Shown here: positions 8,176 through 10,442 of the stretch, in pieces | Position numbering within the stretch: position 1 is the stretch's first letter | Layout: each line of letters starts with the position of its first letter | NCBI RefSeq assembly: GCF_000208925.1 | Contig: NW_001915281.1 | Location: forward strand, 1 to 10,442 | Origin: Entamoeba histolytica HM-1:IMSS | Taxonomy: Eukaryota > Evosea > Mastigamoebida > Endamoebidae | Direction of reading: 5' to 3' | DNA length: 10,442 bases | Made by a program: the position numbers and the translations under genes | Notes under the pieces: generated by a model | Database searches by the model: none | What the model was told of the DNA's origin: nothing | Seen by the model: the letters and a program-made list of their open reading frames with translations, nothing else

Positions 8176-9221
8176 AATTTAAAATATTTCACTATTATAT
8201 TTTCAATTCTTCTTTTTATCATTCTTTATTTGTATTGTCTTTCTATTTCTTTTATTTCTTTATTTACTTTCTTATTCTTCTTTTTATATTATGTTTAATG
8301 ATTTGAACTTATCATATTTATGATTTAATCTCATCATCATCATATTTTCTTTTTTATTCTTTAGTAATCTTTAAAATTATTCATTATTTATTCTTATATT
8401 GTTTCAACTTCAATTAATTTATTGGTATGAATTATTTTCATTGATTGTTTAATTATTACTATGATGTTTATAATTGATTAAAGTTTCATATTATCCAATC
8501 TTCTAATATTATTTAACATTTTCTAAACTGTTTATTTATTCAATAATCATTACTAGTTGTTTACTGTTTTTCTAATTCTCTTCAATTCAAAAAGATTTGT
8601 TATAAGTAAAATTATAATCATTAACTGAATTGGTTATATATTATATCTAACAAATAAAAAATATTTTAAGATTTATACTGTAATAGAATAACAAATATAT
8701 TAACAACATCATCAAACGATAAAATAAAGAAATAAATTAATGAAACAGATGAACATATAAAATATAAACGAATTAATAAGTTACATAATGATGTTATTTT
8801 TAAATAATGTTTGATTCCAATTTATTCAAATTAATAATGGCATAATTATATTGTTTATTATTTTATTTTCTATAAGAAATGAAATGTGAACAATAAAGAA
8901 ATAAATTAAGAGAATAAAGAAGAAATAATAATATTTTAATATAATAAGGCAATTCAAGTGATAGAAACAAGATAAAATAAATACATAAATAAAGAATAAT
9001 CAAATCAATACGAAAATAATAGAAATAAGTTAATATTAGAATGAAATATGAATCGAATAAAATAAGAAAATAATATGAATAATGATGAATATATTCTTAA
9101 AATAGGAATGATTTGAATTATGAATTGAAATTATTATTCATTTCATTCATTATTGTTCTTATTGTTTATGATTTATTTATTAAATTGAATATTTATTTAA
9201 TTTTGTTGATTGATTTACAAA

Positions 9222-9257
9222 AATGAAATGAATTTTAATTTAATAATTCATTTCATT
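9222..9257. repeat. 13-bp inverted repeat upstream of the surface-protein gene
   Basis: AATGAAATGAATT (9222-9234) and AATTCATTTCATT (9245-9257) are perfect inverted copies around a 10-nt A/T spacer. Related elements occur nearby: TTCATTTCATTCATT near 9137 and AATGAAATGA twice near 9299-9321. A similar ATTTCATTCA directly precedes the start codon at 9414. The cluster could be an upstream control region or low-complexity sequence; I recognise no known Entamoeba element in it. Confidence 0.6.
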
Positions 9258-9377
9258 CTATTTATCATTGAAGTTCAAAATACAACAATACAACAATATA
9301 ATGAAATGAAGAATGAAATGATTGAGTCATTATGAAATAAAAAAAAATAAAAGATAATAATAGGAAATGAAGAGAGA

Positions 9378-9387
9378 ATATTTAAAG
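9378..9387 (+). promoter_or_regulatory. TATA-like element, Entamoeba type
   Basis: ATATTTAAAG matches the Entamoeba TATA-like consensus GTATTTAAAG at 9 of 10 positions. It starts 36 bases before the ATG at 9414, where it should be for a gene with the very short 5' leader usual in this genus. TTTCATTCA at 9405-9413, just before the ATG, may serve as the initiator, though it only partly matches AAAAATTCA. Confidence 0.65.
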
Positions 9388-9413
9388 AGAATAACTTAAA
9401 TACATTTCATTCA

Positions 9414-10304
9414 ATGCTTATATTTCTATTGATTATTGTAATTACAAGTGGAACAGAAAGTATTAATAATACAGAAGAAAGAAATGAAGAAATAATACAT
9501 ACACGAATAGAACCAAAACAGCACAAAAGAATATACAATGAATATAAAGTACATTTAAAAGGTGAAGGTGAAGTAATAGAACCACTACAAGAAGCAAAAG
9601 AAACTGGAAATTCTAATCAAGGCAGTGGAAAAAAAACAGAGGATAGTGAAGAAAAAGATGATAAACATGTAGATGGAGGGAAACAGAATGATGGAGAAAC
9701 AAACACGCCAAAAGCAGAACCAAAAGAAGTGAGTAACACGGAAGAAAAAGTTACTGGTAACGAAAAAGAAGAAGAACAAGGAAATAGTAATGATAGCAAA
9801 AAAGAAGAAGCAAAAAAAGAACAAGAAAAAACAAAAGAAAGTGGTGAAGGGGATAGTGAGAAAAAGCATGATATACCTACAAATGAAGGAAAAGAAAATA
9901 AAGATACAACAAAAGATAAAAATGACAAAGAAGAAAAAAAAGATACTAATGAAGAAGGAGAGTCAAGTGGAAAAGAAGGACAAAAAACAAATGAAGAAAG
10001 TAAGAAAGAAACTGAAAACCCACAAAATAATGAAAGTAGCAACAAAGAAGAAGAACAAAAGAAAGAAGAAGAAAAAAAGAAAGAAGAAGAACAAAAGAAA
10101 GAAGAAGAACAAAAGAAAGAAGAAGAACAAAACCAAGAAAAACCAATTAATGAAAAGAACGAACAAAAAGAAAATAAAACAACAAATACTTCTGATAATT
10201 CAGGAACTAAAGTGGATGATAAAACTGATGAACATAATAATCTTGATGGAGCCTCAAGTATATTTATTGTTCTTTCAGGTATTATTGCTTTATTCTTCTT
10301 CTAA
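9414..10304 (+). CDS. Lys/Glu-rich repeat surface protein, probably GPI-anchored (SREHP/Ariel-like ends)
   Basis: The 296-residue protein starts with a hydrophobic signal peptide (residues 1-13, MLIFLLIIVITSG), followed by a less repetitive N-terminal part to about residue 65. Residues 65-272 are very rich in Lys, Glu, Asn, Ser and Thr, with almost no hydrophobic residues, and are predicted to be extended or disordered. Residues 210-239 hold five hexapeptides, mostly KKEEEQ. The C-terminus is a GPI-attachment signal: polar NNLDGASS (275-282) then a hydrophobic tail (283-296). The omega site is probably D278, G279 or S281. N-x-S/T sites include N18, and sites in SNDSK, NNESS and TNTSD. Such a protein would enter the ER and be displayed on the plasma membrane. 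The signal peptide, acidic/basic repeat body and DGASS-type tail resemble E. histolytica SREHP and Ariel1, but the repeats are Lys/Glu-rich instead of Ser- or Asn-rich. KERP-type proteins are another comparison, though KERP1 is shorter and not known to be GPI-anchored. The start fits the signal peptide and the promoter distance. Secretion and GPI are well supported; the family link is moderate. Confidence 0.85.
   Translation: MLIFLLIIVITSGTESINNTEERNEEIIHTRIEPKQHKRIYNEYKVHLKGEGEVIEPLQEAKETGNSNQGSGKKTEDSEEKDDKHVDGGKQNDGETNTPKAEPKEVSNTEEKVTGNEKEEEQGNSNDSKKEEAKKEQEKTKESGEGDSEKKHDIPTNEGKENKDTTKDKNDKEEKKDTNEEGESSGKEGQKTNEESKKETENPQNNESSNKEEEQKKEEEKKKEEEQKKEEEQKKEEEQNQEKPINEKNEQKENKTTNTSDNSGTKVDDKTDEHNNLDGASSIFIVLSGIIALFFF
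10041..10130 (+). repeat. 18-bp coding tandem repeat, five copies
   Basis: Five in-frame 18-bp units encode NKEEEQ, KKEEEK and three copies of KKEEEQ (residues 210-239). The last three units, AAGAAAGAAGAAGAACAA, are identical in DNA as well as protein. This points to recent slippage or unequal exchange, so copy number probably varies between strains or alleles. Confidence 0.9.
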
Positions 10305-10326
10305 TTGACTGAAATTTTCTTTAATT
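10302..10326 (+). terminator. Likely poly(A) region of the surface-protein gene
   Basis: The stop TAA overlaps TAATT (10302-10306). A second TAATT at 10322-10326 is embedded in a T-rich stretch. This matches the short 3' UTR arrangement of Entamoeba genes. The remaining bases to the window end show nothing else I can support. Confidence 0.5.
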
Positions 10327-10442
10327 ATCTTTTTATTTATGCAAAACGTTGTTTATTAATGTTAACGATGTAAAAATGCATTATCATAAAAAGTATTGAT
10401 TAATCTTTATAGTTCATTTTCATTTGTACAAATAAAGTCATT

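Larger units (their letters stand above)
8076..9377. other. A+T-rich spacer, no supported gene
   Basis: The + strand is T-rich from about 8080 to 8680, then A-rich to about 9120, then mixed with many TTCATTTCATT and AATGAAATGA elements up to the promoter of the surface-protein gene. I see no reading frame worth naming and no further RNA gene. A 14-bp tandem repeat and an inverted repeat are listed separately. Confidence 0.7.

Noticed and set aside
9585..10308. Poly-Lys + frame and Phe/Leu/Ser-rich minus frames in the surface-protein gene
   Set aside because: They are shadows of the GAA/AAA-rich coding sequence. Only the frame at 9414 has a signal peptide, GPI tail and promoter.
1..10442. CRISPR array, prokaryotic operon or IS element
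   Set aside because: There are no regular repeat-spacer units, no transposase or Cas-like frame, and the promoter and gene features are eukaryotic.

Overview
The window reads as nuclear DNA of an Entamoeba species, most likely the E. histolytica / dispar / nuttalli group. The grounds are a P-glycoprotein reading frame of the Entamoeba type, a small Lys/Glu-rich surface protein whose GPI-anchor tail resembles the SREHP/Ariel group, an Entamoeba-style TATA-like element (ATATTTAAAG, consensus GTATTTAAAG) about 30 bases before a start codon, TAATT at both stop codons, and extremely A+T-rich spacers. The species is an inference, because no search could be run.

Layout: (1) 1-3254 is A+T-rich spacer with no supported gene; it is A-rich on the + strand to about 840, T-rich to about 1380, then mostly A/G-rich. 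(2) 3255-5178 (+) is a broken, half-size ABC-B (MDR/P-glycoprotein) transporter. It has a frameshift near the N-terminus, an amber stop where the family has a conserved Trp, and a Walker A Gly-to-Arg change. (3) 5179-7970 is spacer with two diverged copies of a roughly 250-bp purine-rich repeat, a 15-bp tandem array and a GATGCAAA hairpin. (4) 7974-8075 (-) is a tRNA-like gene with a 30-nt intron, a predicted GUA (Tyr) anticodon and a T7 Pol III terminator. (5) 8076-9377 is spacer that ends in an inverted-repeat-rich segment. (6) 9414-10304 (+) is an intact gene for a secreted, probably GPI-anchored, Lys/Glu-rich repeat protein, with a recognisable core promoter.

The genes do not form a pathway. 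The transporter is a relic of the family associated with multidrug (emetine) resistance in Entamoeba, and the downstream gene is a probable surface antigen. The main points of interest are the accumulated lesions and possible NBD1/NBD2 chimerism of the transporter, the atypical solitary intron-bearing tRNA, the surface-antigen gene, and the repeat family and alternating strand polarity of the spacers. I found no convincing sign of a wholly new multi-gene system.
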